NCBI GenBank assembly: GCA_021295755.1
Contig: JAGWBT010000039.1
Coordinates: forward strand, 1-37,014
Length of the DNA: 37,014 nt
Reading direction: 5' to 3'
DNA from: Candidatus Poribacteria bacterium
GTDB lineage: Bacteria > Poribacteria > WGA-4E > PCPOR2b
Shown here one piece after another: positions 25,050 to 33,635 of the stretch. The notes below the pieces were generated by a model, which was not told the origin of the DNA, made no database searches, and worked only from the letters and a program-made list of their open reading frames with translations. Made by a program: the position numbers and the translations under genes. Position 1 is the stretch's first letter, and every line of letters starts with the position of its first letter.

Positions 25050-26393
25050 TCAATGCTTCACTTGTTTCAAGGCATCTATCAGGCTTTTTTCAATAAGGTC
25101 GCACAGTTCATCTATATCCGATTTTTCTGCGATTAATGCCGGGGCGACTGCGAACCAAGTCGGGTCAACACGGATAACCAGACCGTTTTTGAGCGCAGTC
25201 CGCTTCAAAGCACTTCCCAGCTCAGGATACGGCTGCATGGTTTGGGTGTCCTTCACCAACTCTACGCCGCGCAACACACCTTTGCCACGGATTTCGCGGA
25301 CAACGCCGTACTGTTTCAATCCCTCAAGCCTTGCTGCGAGATAGTCCCCCAACTCACGTGCTTTGTGGTCGAGCTGTTTTTCTAAGATTTCGTCAATGAC
25401 AGCAAGGCCTACGGCACATGCGAGCGGGTTGCCGGCAAATGTATGACCGTGTGCGAAATTTAGATCATCCGCTGCGGGACCGTAGAAAACCTCACCCATG
25501 TCCTCCCGTGCCATCATAGCACCCAAGGGGATTGTCCCGCTTGAAAGTCCTTTGCCGCCGCAGATGATATCCGGCGTCACGCCAAAGGTCTGTGCTGCAA
25601 ACATGGATCCCGTTCGAGCGAATCCGGTGATGATTTCGTCGTAGATCAGGAGGACATTGTAACGGTCACAAATCTCGCGGATTATTTGAAAATATTCTGC
25701 CGTCGGTGTGATGATGCCCCCTGTGTTACCGATGGGCTCAATAATAACCCCCGCGACGGTATCCGGATCTTCGTTGATGATCACGTCCTCGAACATCTGT
25801 GCACAAAAACGGTTGCACTCCTCCCAAGAAGCGAATCGATCGCGATAATAGGTGGGTGGAAACACCTTGAGAAAGCCTCCCATCTGTGGCTCAAACGCAG
25901 TTTTGCGTTTGCCTGTGCCGCTGGCGGACATGGCACCGAATGTCGCTCCGTGATACCCAAAATACCGGCTGATAAACTTGTATTTCCCCTGCTGCCCGCT
26001 CTGCTTGAAATACTGCCGGGTGAACTTCATGGCGGACTCAATTGACTCCGAGCCACCGCTGTAGGGTTTGATATAGTTCAAATTGCCGGGGGTGATCTCG
26101 CCTAACTTCTCGATAAAATCTAGTGTGATATCCGCAATCCCGTGCATCGAAGGCACAAAACTCAATATGTCCATCTGTCGCTGCATCGCCGCCATAAGGC
26201 GTGGGTGTTTATGTCCAAGCGTGGCGACGAATATCCCACCGATACCATCAAAATAGCGTTTCCCTTCTACGTCCCAATAGTAAAGTCCTTCCGCTCGCTG
26301 GACTATGAGTGGATTCTTGAAAAATTCTGCGGTTTGTTGGTAATCAAGAAAAGTCCGCTTGAGCAGCTTCCTTTGACGTGCGTTAAGATTCAC
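25050..26393 (-). CDS. Class III aminotransferase (PLP-dependent)
   Basis: This 447-residue cytoplasmic enzyme transfers an amino group from an omega- or alpha-amino donor to a keto acid with PLP. Motifs: GLYYWDVEGKRYFDGIGGIFVATLGHKHPR at the start, PYSGGSESIESAMKFTR (PLP phosphate), LIYDEIITGFARTGSMFA (Asp to the PLP nitrogen), CGGKGLSSGTIPLGAMM (Schiff-base Lys) and HGHTFAGNPLACAVGLAV. The pattern resembles the alanine-glyoxylate (AGXT2) and beta-alanine-pyruvate group. The start is a GTG that overlaps the stop of the upstream deformylase (GTGA), with AAGGA 9 nt before it, so translation is coupled. Substrate not resolved. Confidence 0.92.
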   Translation of the reverse strand: MNLNARQRKLLKRTFLDYQQTAEFFKNPLIVQRAEGLYYWDVEGKRYFDGIGGIFVATLGHKHPRLMAAMQRQMDILSFVPSMHGIADITLDFIEKLGEITPGNLNYIKPYSGGSESIESAMKFTRQYFKQSGQQGKYKFISRYFGYHGATFGAMSASGTGKRKTAFEPQMGGFLKVFPPTYYRDRFASWEECNRFCAQMFEDVIINEDPDTVAGVIIEPIGNTGGIITPTAEYFQIIREICDRYNVLLIYDEIITGFARTGSMFAAQTFGVTPDIICGGKGLSSGTIPLGAMMAREDMGEVFYGPAADDLNFAHGHTFAGNPLACAVGLAVIDEILEKQLDHKARELGDYLAARLEGLKQYGVVREIRGKGVLRGVELVKDTQTMQPYPELGSALKRTALKNGLVIRVDPTWFAVAPALIAEKSDIDELCDLIEKSLIDALKQVKH

Positions 26394-26908
26394 TCGATTG
26401 TCCTTTCTTCAGCCAAGAACTGTCGTTGACTTCTGAGCGCGAAAGATCTATGGTCAATTGCTCGTTGTACCGCCAATATGCCATTGAGATGATCGACCTC
26501 GTGCTGTAGCAGTTCCGAGAGGTCCCCCTCAAGTGCCATGCTTTGTTCCTCCCAATTCTCATCCCAAAATATAATCCGGCACCGGTGATGCCGATGCACC
26601 CTGACGAGGAGCTCGGGAAAACTCATACAGTCGTCCCAAAGTTCCATCATCTCCGTACTTTTGAGATCCAAGACCGGATTGATAAAGACCACCGGTTCCT
26701 CAATATGCATGTACACTAACCGCTTCATTGCCCCAATCTGCGGTGCGGCGATAGCGCGTCCAGCGTTGTATTTCTGTCTGAAAGCCATCAGAGTGTCGTG
26801 CAAATCTTGGATAATAGGTTCGATCTGTTCCAGTTGTGCTTCTTGCACAGGTTCACATATCTCAAAAAGTTTGGGGTTGCCCAGCATCAGAATTTCCCTA
26901 ACTGCCAT
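26390..26908 (-). CDS. def: Peptide deformylase, divergent
   Basis: This 172-residue protein belongs to the peptide deformylases, metalloenzymes that remove the N-formyl group from nascent proteins. The metal site is intact: Cys in WDDCMSFPEL and two His in LLQHEVDHLNGIL (HExxH). The first motif GRAIAAPQIG is recognisable but has Ala where GxGxAAPQ usually has the second Gly, and the second motif is DDCMS instead of EGCLS. It therefore belongs to a divergent branch and may have a different substrate. GCGAGG precedes the ATG. The gene overlaps the aminotransferase by 4 nt, suggesting a shared role outside general translation. Confidence 0.85.
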   Translation of the reverse strand: MAVREILMLGNPKLFEICEPVQEAQLEQIEPIIQDLHDTLMAFRQKYNAGRAIAAPQIGAMKRLVYMHIEEPVVFINPVLDLKSTEMMELWDDCMSFPELLVRVHRHHRCRIIFWDENWEEQSMALEGDLSELLQHEVDHLNGILAVQRAIDHRSFALRSQRQFLAEERTIE

Positions 26909-26927
26909 CTTATACCTCGCTTCAAGG

Positions 26928-28112
26928 CTAGGAATGATCTAATTCCCAGATCGGAACGTAGAAGGGGAATATTGTATTCAGGATTTCGCCCGTTACGCCG
27001 CTATACTTGACCGGCTTCGCGGCGGGATGAGCACCAAAAATCAATTGCGTCAACTGCCGACGGGTCAGCACCACGGCTTCTGCCAATCGCTCTGTTGAAA
27101 GGTCAACCTCCCCTTCGTGGAACTTGAGGGTCACAGCTTCGTCCGTTTCACGACATACGAAGCAGACCTCCCCGCGCAACCTAGTTGACTTGCTTTGTAT
27201 GTGATTCTCAATCTGTTTTAACAGTTTCTCTAGGCTGTTGACGCGTATCATTTGATAGCCTACACCCTTGGCTTCTTCAATGGGGCGTCCGCTCCCCGGT
27301 TTCTTCTCCTCTATCAGTTCTCCCAGACTAGATGGGACTAGCGGCAGAAGCACCTGGATTTCTGAATCGGCTTCTCGTTCTAACATAACATGCCTGACTA
27401 GCGTTTCTAATCCTGCTGTTTCACCTCCGCCTTCAATCAATCCGGGTTTGTTTACCCCTTCTCCAAATATCAGATATGCAGCTACCTTCTCATCACTCAT
27501 GGCCAGGAAGGTCGTTGTCTGGGGTAGGGAAAAAAGCGCTCGATATTCTTCGATGGAACGGCCAATCCGGTGCGGTTCCGTATCGTGGAGTTTCATCATT
27601 GCATTAAACGAGTCAGTGTTACTTGGGTCGTATTGCACCACGTCGAAGGCACCACTCTCAAAAAGCGCGCATTCTTGCGGACGTAGCTGGTAAAGCCAAC
27701 CCTGCGATCCTACAGCCTCCCAACCGGACTGCTGATAGAAGGGAAATGTTGTCTCCAGCGTCCACAGCACGGAGACGGGCACACCCTCTTCGTCCATGAT
27801 GCGGATACAGTCCCGAAGGCAATGGGTGGCATATCCGTGTCTGCGATAGTCCGGGTGCGTGACGGTGGGACTGATGATACCGATCCGTAATCTATCTTCT
27901 CCTATGATTGCTTCGCGGAGCCAGACCGGCACATGGGCAACGACCTTTCCATCCACCTTGAGGATGCGCATGTACTCCATTTTTGAATGGTTAAACACCA
28001 ACGGATAGTCCGTGCGAATATCTTGATTCGTTCCTACTCTGAACACCTGATTGATCAGAGCAATTACTTCTTCAAACTCCGATTCCTGACATGCGCGTGG
28101 TCCTTCTACCAT
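26928..28112 (-). CDS. GNAT family N-acetyltransferase (Eis-like)
   Basis: This 394-residue protein has an N-terminal GNAT domain with the acetyl-CoA loop in ISPTVTHPDYRRHGYATHCLRD and the following FPFYQQSGWEAVG. A second, degenerate acyltransferase-like segment lies in the middle, and the C-terminal part (SLEKLLKQIENHIQ to RRQLTQLIFG) resembles the sterol-carrier-like domain of Eis-type acetyltransferases. Eis proteins acetylate aminoglycosides or lysines, but a substrate cannot be inferred here. GGAGAG lies before the ATG. It ends 19 bp before def, so the acetyltransferase, deformylase and aminotransferase genes may be co-transcribed. Confidence 0.85.
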   Translation of the reverse strand: MVEGPRACQESEFEEVIALINQVFRVGTNQDIRTDYPLVFNHSKMEYMRILKVDGKVVAHVPVWLREAIIGEDRLRIGIISPTVTHPDYRRHGYATHCLRDCIRIMDEEGVPVSVLWTLETTFPFYQQSGWEAVGSQGWLYQLRPQECALFESGAFDVVQYDPSNTDSFNAMMKLHDTEPHRIGRSIEEYRALFSLPQTTTFLAMSDEKVAAYLIFGEGVNKPGLIEGGGETAGLETLVRHVMLEREADSEIQVLLPLVPSSLGELIEEKKPGSGRPIEEAKGVGYQMIRVNSLEKLLKQIENHIQSKSTRLRGEVCFVCRETDEAVTLKFHEGEVDLSTERLAEAVVLTRRQLTQLIFGAHPAAKPVKYSGVTGEILNTIFPFYVPIWELDHS

Positions 28113-28156
28113 CGTTTTCTCTCCTCAAGCTAATTGCACAATGTTGTAGCAACACT

Positions 28157-29869
28157 TCATCGGGGTATAATCGGTAGGATAAGTCGCGACGGATACTCCG
28201 CACTGTGGAAAACGGTCTGGTGTGCGACCCGAAGTTCCGTATCTGACCAGAAATCCGCGCCGGTGTTGTGGTTGCGATCAAAGTTAGGGAAATCGGAACT
28301 TGATACATCAAGTCGAATCCGATGTCCCTGTCGGAACAAGATGCCCGTCGGATTGAGACGGATGGTGTATTCATAAGGGTTGCCCGGCTCGATGAGGCTC
28401 GGATTGTCGTAACCTTCTCGATACCTTGCTCGCATAATGCCGTATGTCAGATTCACCGCCAACCCGTTGGGGTGAACATCAATCAGCTTGGCAGTGAAAT
28501 CGGTGTCGGGTGCACTTGATGCTGCCCATAACTTCAGCACTACCGGTCCGGTCACCTCAATATCTTCATGCAGTGGTGGTGTTTGGTATACTAGAATATC
28601 CTGTCGTCCGTTCAGTGGGGATTGATCTCTCGGCGCTGCTTGAGCATCAATTCCCATCAAGCTCATCACCGGATCTTTGGGATCGTAGTCGAACGCGTCG
28701 GGCGATTCGGTCCCCGGTTCGGAGACGGACAGTACACCATCGCCCCGCACTGTGTTAGCTGAGCCACCGCTATGCAAGAAAAATTCGGTGTATTCTGTAT
28801 GCGCTAGGGGCCACTCATATTCAAAACGCCATCTGTTTTCCCCCATAATAAATAGTTTCACCGGCGGCTCCGATCCGATCCCATTGTCAATCCCTTTGAG
28901 GCGGTAGTCGTACCACCGAGCCACCTCGTCAGGATACGTGGTATCTGCATGAGAGCCGAAGTCGATCGGCCCTTGGGTTCGAGTGAGGTTATTGCTATTA
29001 TGACCCCACGGGCCGATGATGAGCCGGTGCTGGTGCCGCAGCGATTCGGGCCCTTCTGTTACTATACCTGTAAAGTTATCGATCGTCCCCACGAGTCGGT
29101 CGTACCAACCCGTCAACTGACATGTAGGAACGTTGACCTTGTGGTGGATCTCCTGAAACGCCCAGAACTCCTTATTCTGCTCCCTGAGATACGTTTTGAG
29201 GAGGGGTGTCAGGGTAGAAAACAGATAGTCAGGCAAGTCGTCTAACGGCAGATACCAGATCCACTTTCCTCGTTCTACTTCGTACCACTGGGCATCGGCT
29301 TCGTCCTCGGATTCGGGACCAAACTTATCTCTCACTCGGCGACGTGCATTGACCGCCATCTTGTAGGTCCACTGGAGACGACGCCCTGTCTCAAATATGC
29401 CAAAGTTTAGGTCAAGCAGCCGTGCCGACATACCACTCGCAAACAACGCCTTGAGGGAGGGCGGCTGCGTTCCGGCGAGGCGCCAGATACACCACGACGG
29501 GTAGGAATGCCCCCATGTCCCCACCTGTCCATCGCTGCCGGGGATACCCGCTGCCCACTCAACGGTGTCGTAGCCATCCTGCGCGTCGAAGGTTTCGGCG
29601 TTATTCTGAAATTGCCAGAAGTATTCCCCGTCGGAAATGCCGCGTCCCCGGATATCTTGGACAACAGCGATATAACCGTTGGAAGCTAACGCCCGCGCGG
29701 TCTGGATGTAGGTGTTTTGGCTTTTATCATACGGGGTGCGACACAATAACACCGGACAGGCTGCTGCCCCATCTGGGCGATAGACATCTGATCGTAGAAC
29801 CACACCATCGCGCATTTCGGTGGGCACGTCCCGCTCGACATTTACGGCAAAATCAGCGCTTTTAGTCAT
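28157..29869 (-). CDS. CocE/NonD family hydrolase
   Basis: This 570-residue alpha/beta hydrolase belongs to the X-Pro dipeptidyl-peptidase (S15)/cocaine esterase family. It starts VERDVPTEMRDGVVLRSDVYRPDG. The nucleophile Ser is in GTWGHSYPSWCIWRLAG. The probable catalytic Asp region is QLTGWYDRLVGTIDNF and the His is in IIGPWGHNSN. The C-terminal jelly-roll domain follows from about residue 330, with ATSSAPD-like AASSAPDTDFTAKLIDVHPNG and IRLDVSSSDFPNFDRN. The elements GHSY, GWYD and GPWGH match the family. No signal peptide is seen. It hydrolyses an ester or amide; the substrate is unknown. It follows trpB by 102 bp and shares strand with the GNAT gene. Confidence 0.93.
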   Translation of the reverse strand: MTKSADFAVNVERDVPTEMRDGVVLRSDVYRPDGAAACPVLLCRTPYDKSQNTYIQTARALASNGYIAVVQDIRGRGISDGEYFWQFQNNAETFDAQDGYDTVEWAAGIPGSDGQVGTWGHSYPSWCIWRLAGTQPPSLKALFASGMSARLLDLNFGIFETGRRLQWTYKMAVNARRRVRDKFGPESEDEADAQWYEVERGKWIWYLPLDDLPDYLFSTLTPLLKTYLREQNKEFWAFQEIHHKVNVPTCQLTGWYDRLVGTIDNFTGIVTEGPESLRHQHRLIIGPWGHNSNNLTRTQGPIDFGSHADTTYPDEVARWYDYRLKGIDNGIGSEPPVKLFIMGENRWRFEYEWPLAHTEYTEFFLHSGGSANTVRGDGVLSVSEPGTESPDAFDYDPKDPVMSLMGIDAQAAPRDQSPLNGRQDILVYQTPPLHEDIEVTGPVVLKLWAASSAPDTDFTAKLIDVHPNGLAVNLTYGIMRARYREGYDNPSLIEPGNPYEYTIRLNPTGILFRQGHRIRLDVSSSDFPNFDRNHNTGADFWSDTELRVAHQTVFHSAEYPSRLILPIIPR

Positions 29870-29911
29870 GGACTGTTCTGTACTTACTTTTCCAAGCTCA
29901 ATGGTCGTTGT

Positions 29912-29931
29912 GTCGAGATGTGAATCTCGAC
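29912..29931. repeat. Perfect short palindrome between trpB and the CocE-type hydrolase gene
   Basis: GTCGAGAT (29912-29919) pairs perfectly with ATCTCGAC (29924-29931) around the loop GTGA. It may be a transcription terminator or a small dispersed palindrome. The flanks also contain an imperfect direct repeat, AGCTCAATGGTC near 29894 and AGCTCAACGGTC near 29950. No T-run follows on the minus strand, so a Rho-independent terminator is not strongly supported. Confidence 0.5.
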
Positions 29932-29971
29932 CTACAGTTTACCGTACGAAGCTCAACGGTCACTTCCTCTG

Positions 29972-31198
29972 CTACAGTGGTAATTTCGCAGCACCGGGGC
30001 TTACCGGCTCTACGCCGAGGACTTTGGCGATGGTGTACACATCTTTATCGCCCCGTCCGGAGAGACAGAGGATGATGGTTTGGTCTCGATCAAGGGTCGG
30101 TGCAAGTTTGCGGATGTAAGCCATCGCGTGAGCTGCTTCCAGCGCGGGGATGATCCCTTCCGTTTCTGATAGTAGTTTGAATCCTTCAATCGATTCCTCA
30201 TCGGTGACAGAGACATATTCGGCGCGTCCCGATGCTTTGTAAAAGCTATGTTCGGGACCGACTCCTGGGTAATCCAGACCCGCTGAGATAGAGTGTGCAG
30301 GCGTGATTTGCCCGTCCTCTTCCTGTAGCACGTAGCATTTCGCACCGTGGAACACGCCAACACTGCCCGCACTGATAGTCGCTGCGTGTTTGCCACTCAG
30401 TATGCTTTCGCCCGCCGCTTCGACACCGACTAACTTCACACTGTTATCCGAGTAAAATGGGTAAAACATACCTATTGAATTACTGCCACCGCCGACGCAA
30501 GCAACCACGTAATCTGGCAACTGTCCTGTCTGCTCAAGAGTCTGTGATCTCGCTTCCTGACCGATGACCGCTTGAAAATCCCGGACAATCATCGGATATG
30601 GGTGGGGACCGACGACGGATCCGATCAGATAGTATGTCGTCCGTACATTCGTCACCCAATCGCGGAATGCAGCGTTGATTGCATCCTTGAGGGTCCGCGA
30701 GCCTGAGTTGACCGGAATCACCGTCGTACCCAGCAATTTCATACGAAAGACGTTTAGAGCTTGCCGTTCGATGTCTTCTTCGCCCATATAGACTTCGCAT
30801 TCCATGTTGAATTTTGATGCCACGGTTGCTGTCGCAACGCCGTGTTGGCCTGCACCTGTCTCAGCGATGATCCGATTCTTGTCCATCCGTCGGGCGAGCA
30901 AGATCTGTCCGATGGTATTGTTGATTTTGTGTGCACCTGTGTGGTTGAGATCCTCGCGCTTGAGGTAGATTCTTGCCCCGCCGAGTTCTTGGGTCAGACG
31001 CTCGGCGTAGTACAGCGGATTAGGACGCCCAACATATTCGCGGAGGTAGTATTGAAATTCCTCTTGGAAATCGGAATCCGCTCTTAGAGACATATAGGCA
31101 TCTTCTAGTTCCAGTAGTGGGGACATTAGTGTCTCCGGAGCATATCTGCCGCCGAATTCTCCAAAATGTCCCGTTGCGTCAGGTAGATTCTGATTCAA
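29972..31198 (-). CDS. trpB: Tryptophan synthase beta chain
   Basis: This 408-residue PLP enzyme condenses indole with serine to make tryptophan. [23 protein letters not shown] is the TrpB opening. The Schiff-base Lys is in [18 protein letters not shown], the PLP phosphate-binding loop in [17 protein letters not shown], and [13 protein letters not shown] carries the conserved substrate-site segment. All catalytic motifs are present. The start appears to be a TTG at 31198, with AAGGAG 8 nt before it. trpA is not adjacent, so the alpha subunit must be encoded elsewhere, or this is a stand-alone beta protein. Confidence 0.97.
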   Translation of the reverse strand: MNQNLPDATGHFGEFGGRYAPETLMSPLLELEDAYMSLRADSDFQEEFQYYLREYVGRPNPLYYAERLTQELGGARIYLKREDLNHTGAHKINNTIGQILLARRMDKNRIIAETGAGQHGVATATVASKFNMECEVYMGEEDIERQALNVFRMKLLGTTVIPVNSGSRTLKDAINAAFRDWVTNVRTTYYLIGSVVGPHPYPMIVRDFQAVIGQEARSQTLEQTGQLPDYVVACVGGGSNSIGMFYPFYSDNSVKLVGVEAAGESILSGKHAATISAGSVGVFHGAKCYVLQEEDGQITPAHSISAGLDYPGVGPEHSFYKASGRAEYVSVTDEESIEGFKLLSETEGIIPALEAAHAMAYIRKLAPTLDRDQTIILCLSGRGDKDVYTIAKVLGVEPVSPGAAKLPL

Positions 31199-31243
31199 TG
31201 TGCTAGCTCCTTCTGTTTTTGAGATGTTCAGGATTTAAAGTTA

Positions 31244-33580
31244 TCAAGCCAAACCGCGTCGTTTCCGTAAAAACCACTCTAGCCCTAAAAGTAGGATGAC
31301 AGTTGCGAAGATGAGCGGCATGTCCCAAATTTCCTCGTCAACTAACTGTGATGTTGCACTTTCGACCAAGGGGATATGGTTCGCCATCTCTGATACATCT
31401 TCTAGCGTATAATACTTACCACCGCTAGTGTTAGCAAGGGTTTGCAACAATTGCACGTTGAGTTCCGCGTTTGTGAACTCAGCGTAGGATTCAGCGACCT
31501 CGAAGAGACCGCTCTGCTCTCCGAGACTTTTGCCGCCTAATTCTCCAACAAGAGTGACCCGATACTCACCACGCCGGGGCGGGATAAATCGTGCCGTATA
31601 TAATCCCTCTTGCCCAAGAACCTGTTCAAGCGAGAGTTCTCGTTTCCTACCATTATCGCCCGTAATGATAGCACGGACTTTCGCCTGATTGGTCAGTTCA
31701 AATTGATGATCGTAGGCGGTTGCGTTGATGATGACCGCTTCCTTCAGGGCGTAAGAGGTCTTTGGGATATCTAGTTTGAGCTGATCTTTTTGTACCGTTG
31801 TCAACCACTTCGCTGTTTGACGCCAGAAGCGTTCATGGCTGTCATCTTCGTGTAGCAGGTGCATCTGCCAGTTCCACGGACTGACAGGTGTGAAGACCAT
31901 AACCCGACCGGCATTGTAGTTGTGGGTTGCGATAAGGATGCGATTGCCGAATTCATTGCGGTCAGTGGGATGCACAGCGAGGACCGTCGCGCCTGCCTTG
32001 GCGCGCTGCACGCGGCTGTAGCCAGCTAAAGGCGGCAATTTTTCCCAGCGCATCACGTTTTCGCGTGGTTCGTCCGCCAGAGCCAGCAACGGATCTGCCT
32101 TCCCTTCAGCGGTCAACTGTACGGAATATTCCGGGATTGAGGATCTCCGACCTCGTCGTGGAGGGGTCGCATACCGGCGTATCGGCGGACTTGGGGTTGG
32201 TGCCGTCCCAAGCTCAAGTTCGACCGGAAGAACCTGTGCAATCGGTGTATTGATGTAGGAATCTTCCATATTGTGATTGCCCAACGATTCCTTCCCACCA
32301 AGCATCAGAAATCCGCCGCCCCGTGTGCGGATAAACTCGGCCGTGTTCTCAAGTTGCTGTTTGGTGAATTTTGATGATGCTATATTTCCCAGAATAATTG
32401 CGTCGTAATCGAAGAGTACCTCTTTTGAGGTCGGATAGAGGTCGAACTTGTGTCCAGTACCGTCGCTCGCCCCGCCAATCGTGGTCTCAGAGGTGAAATA
32501 TCGAAGCGTCAACTGGATATTTGGATCTTTCTCTAGAGCTCTTCTGATGACCCCAATTTCCCTACGTAGTCCGCCTTCAACGTATAAAATCTTCACACGT
32601 TTGCTAGGTGCAACCTTTAACAGGAACTTCTTGGTGTTGTTTTGTGGAACAGCCTCGCCGGTTTCGGCTGGGATTTCCACCATATACTTCTGTGTCCCCG
32701 GATTTCGGGGGATAAATTTGATTCGCACGCGGCGCGTGGGACGTTCTTTGTTAAGATTGACGTTGAACGTCTTAACGACACGATTTTCATCCCTGAGTCG
32801 CAGCGTTACCTCCCTCGGTCCATATCCCTTGCGGCGGATAGTTGCCCAGATCTCGACAGGGAAATCCTCCTCTGCTGTCCGCGGGGCATCAACTTTCATC
32901 ACCTCAATATCCTCAATTCCTTCAGGAGAGCCGATTCCGACGGTGTGCACCGGCACCTTGCGATCGCGCATCCGAAACGCAAGTTTAGCGATGTCTTCGC
33001 CGCTCGCATCCGCACCGTCAGAGAACATCACGACGCCCGATAGTGGTATCCCTTGCAAATTATCCAATGTCTCATTCAGCGCAGCGGGGATATCCGTGGT
33101 TTCGCCGTTGGCTTCGGTTAATGCAACAGGAGTCATCCGCTTAGGAGCGTCAGAAAAGGAGAACAACCGTGTCTTGAATTTCTCGTCGAGCGAATTGAGG
33201 ATCCCGCTTTCAGGGTCAAAGAGCAGATTGTTTACACTGCTCAGACGGGATTCCTGATTCACGGAGTCGGTCACCTGCATACTTTTTGATTCGTCCAATA
33301 GCACCGCGAGGTAGGAATCGTCCGGGCTAGTTTGATAGACCGTCACAAACGGCTTAAGCAGACAGAATGCTAGTCCACAGAGTGCGAGGATGCGGAGGAA
33401 GATGAGAAAGCCGCGGAACCCCCGATGCGTCCGTCCTTGCGTCGTTCGGTATGCCCAGATCGACGCTGCAATCAAGCCGACGAAGATCAGGAATAGAATG
33501 AGTCCCGGTAGGCGGATTCCGAAATAGAAATCCCCTTGACGGAAGATGTCGATTGGATATTTTAGTAGTTGTTCAAACAT
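31244..33580 (-). CDS. Large membrane protein with VWA-like and glutamine-amidotransferase-like domains
   Basis: This 778-residue protein has two N-terminal membrane segments (GLILFLIFVGLIAASIW and FLIFLRILALCGLAFCLL). A von Willebrand A-like domain with the MIDAS-type LAVLLDESKSMQVTD motif near residue 92 and GVVMFSDGADASGED follows. A central region resembles class-I amidotransferase folds (FDYDAIILGNIASSKFT, RTRGGGFLMLGGKESLGNH). A C-terminal membrane anchor MPLIFATVILLLGLEWFLRKRR completes it. This arrangement is typical of uncharacterised VWA membrane proteins in uncultured bacteria. It probably senses or binds proteins at the cell envelope, but no function is proven. AAGGAACCTAG lies before the ATG. 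Confidence 0.8.
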   Translation of the reverse strand: MFEQLLKYPIDIFRQGDFYFGIRLPGLILFLIFVGLIAASIWAYRTTQGRTHRGFRGFLIFLRILALCGLAFCLLKPFVTVYQTSPDDSYLAVLLDESKSMQVTDSVNQESRLSSVNNLLFDPESGILNSLDEKFKTRLFSFSDAPKRMTPVALTEANGETTDIPAALNETLDNLQGIPLSGVVMFSDGADASGEDIAKLAFRMRDRKVPVHTVGIGSPEGIEDIEVMKVDAPRTAEEDFPVEIWATIRRKGYGPREVTLRLRDENRVVKTFNVNLNKERPTRRVRIKFIPRNPGTQKYMVEIPAETGEAVPQNNTKKFLLKVAPSKRVKILYVEGGLRREIGVIRRALEKDPNIQLTLRYFTSETTIGGASDGTGHKFDLYPTSKEVLFDYDAIILGNIASSKFTKQQLENTAEFIRTRGGGFLMLGGKESLGNHNMEDSYINTPIAQVLPVELELGTAPTPSPPIRRYATPPRRGRRSSIPEYSVQLTAEGKADPLLALADEPRENVMRWEKLPPLAGYSRVQRAKAGATVLAVHPTDRNEFGNRILIATHNYNAGRVMVFTPVSPWNWQMHLLHEDDSHERFWRQTAKWLTTVQKDQLKLDIPKTSYALKEAVIINATAYDHQFELTNQAKVRAIITGDNGRKRELSLEQVLGQEGLYTARFIPPRRGEYRVTLVGELGGKSLGEQSGLFEVAESYAEFTNAELNVQLLQTLANTSGGKYYTLEDVSEMANHIPLVESATSQLVDEEIWDMPLIFATVILLLGLEWFLRKRRGLA

Positions 33581-33635
33581 CTAGGTTCCTTATGTCTCGC
33601 TGTTATCCGACGTTCAATTCTGCCTGTGGGTCTTT

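Noticed and set aside
32448-33257. A 269-codon open frame on the plus strand inside the VWA gene
   Set aside because: It is antisense to a well-supported gene with clear VWA and membrane motifs and has no recognisable domain or ribosome site.
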